Source of the DNA: Pachypanchax playfairii
Lineage: Eukaryota; Chordata; Actinopteri; Cyprinodontiformes; Aplocheilidae
Length of the DNA stretch: 64,000 nucleotides
Assembly (NCBI GenBank): GCA_006937955.1
Contig: SSNP01000081.1
Coordinates: forward strand, 1,392,076 to 1,456,075
Direction of reading: 5' to 3'
This document shows, in pieces, positions 63,501-64,000 of this stretch. Numbering within the stretch: position 1 is the first letter of the stretch; every line of letters begins with the position of its first letter. The notes beneath the pieces are model-generated. The model saw nothing but the letters and a program-made list of their open reading frames with translations. It searched no databases and had not been told where the DNA came from. Made by a program: the position numbers and the translations under genes.

Positions 63501-64000
63501 AGAGATTTTCTCTTTAAACAAACTCAAATTAAGTTCACTCTCTCTTCTTGACACCTACATTATAACATGTACAACTTCAGTATTAGTTATGTTCCCTTGT
63601 TTGATTCAATAAATATGTTCTGCTTTTGATCTTTAAGCCCCTAAAGCAAAACCATCAACAAGTGTTTTACCCCTAAATTAAACCTTATTAATGATGACTC
63701 ATTGTCAAAGTTATGTGTCTGAAAGTGTGTCATCTGTTTTTTTTTTACTCTTTTTTTAGCTCAAGCTTCAGGCAACCTTTTCTCTCCCTTCCTGTCTGTC
63801 TCACTCGCTGTATTTCTCTCTCATATATTAAATTATATTAAAGGATATTCATCTTCTTGTACAAATCAGAACAACCATCTGACATCCGGAATGACATTTT
63901 GCAACAGACTGCAGAAACGATCTGTGGTCACTAAATGTAGAAAAAAAAGTATTCCCTTGGGAATTTTTTTTATTTTTTATTGCAGCAACCGCATAAATGT

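Larger units (their letters stand above)
52933..64000 (+). other. slit1 intron 4 (runs off the window)
   Basis: GTAAGT donor at 52933 and no acceptable exon 5 before the window ends. The next exon should begin with a base completing Leu and then encode DLSEN-like residues. The intron holds a poly-C gap (about 56842-56893), TG-rich microsatellites (58114-58138, 62783-62872), an AAAC repeat (58953-58978), a purine-rich block (57766-57872), an alternating GC/GT block with E-boxes (60472-60515) and a single N at 61939. Confidence 0.7.

Noticed and set aside
63985..64000. Possible slit1 exon 5 after TTTTATTGCAG at the window end
   Set aside because: The acceptor looks good, but the bases after it (CAACCGCATAAATGT) do not give the expected Leu-Asp-Leu-Ser continuation in the required phase, so it is probably a chance AG.
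41212..64000. miR-218-type microRNA as in slit2 and slit3 introns
   Set aside because: I looked for the mature miR-218 sequence and did not see it; the host intron in slit2/slit3 lies further 3' than this window reaches.
1..64000. CRISPR arrays, operons, tRNA or rRNA genes
   Set aside because: The window is vertebrate nuclear DNA; no spaced direct repeats, tRNA B-box-like cloverleaf or rRNA segments were noticed on reading.

Overview
The window is nuclear DNA from a teleost fish, probably a percomorph. Genes are split by GT-AG introns, intergenic DNA is AT-rich and modest in length, (CA)n microsatellites are frequent, and fish-type interspersed repeats are present. The gene order matches human 10q24: COX15 (minus), CUTC (plus), ABCC2 (plus), then ARHGAP19 followed by SLIT1 on one strand. 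Every gene call comes from exons I could splice in frame by hand; no database search was possible.

Layout. 1-2182 (minus): 5' two-thirds of cox15, a mitochondrial heme A synthase subunit, cut by the window edge. 2183-3128: shared head-to-head promoter region with a perfect CRE. 3129-6726 (plus): complete cutc, 8 exons, 251 aa. 6727-12424: intergenic DNA with a decayed interspersed repeat and a 637-bp foldback element. 12425-27946 (plus): complete abcc2 (MRP2), 31 exons, 1565 aa; intron 15 carries a dead antisense LINE fragment and intron 9 transposon-like DNA. 29954-31847 (plus): complete six-coding-exon rhodopsin-like GPCR of 406 aa that I cannot name. 32620-37133 (plus): complete arhgap19, 10 coding exons, 447 aa, with a hAT transposon with target-site duplication in intron 2. 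41003-64000 (plus): first four coding exons of slit1 (signal peptide, LRRNT and the first leucine-rich repeats), with large introns; the rest lies beyond the window.

The genes do not form one pathway. They are a conserved syntenic block: mitochondrial heme a synthesis (cox15), a CutC-family protein (cutc), canalicular organic-anion export (abcc2), an unassigned receptor, a Rho GTPase switch-off factor (arhgap19) and an axon-guidance ligand (slit1). No prokaryotic-type system, CRISPR array, tRNA or rRNA was seen. The points most worth a second look are the GPCR with altered TM6 and TM7 motifs, the near-perfect foldback element, the cox15 short intron combining a GC donor with a TG tract at the acceptor, and the palindromic bZIP site in the arhgap19 promoter.
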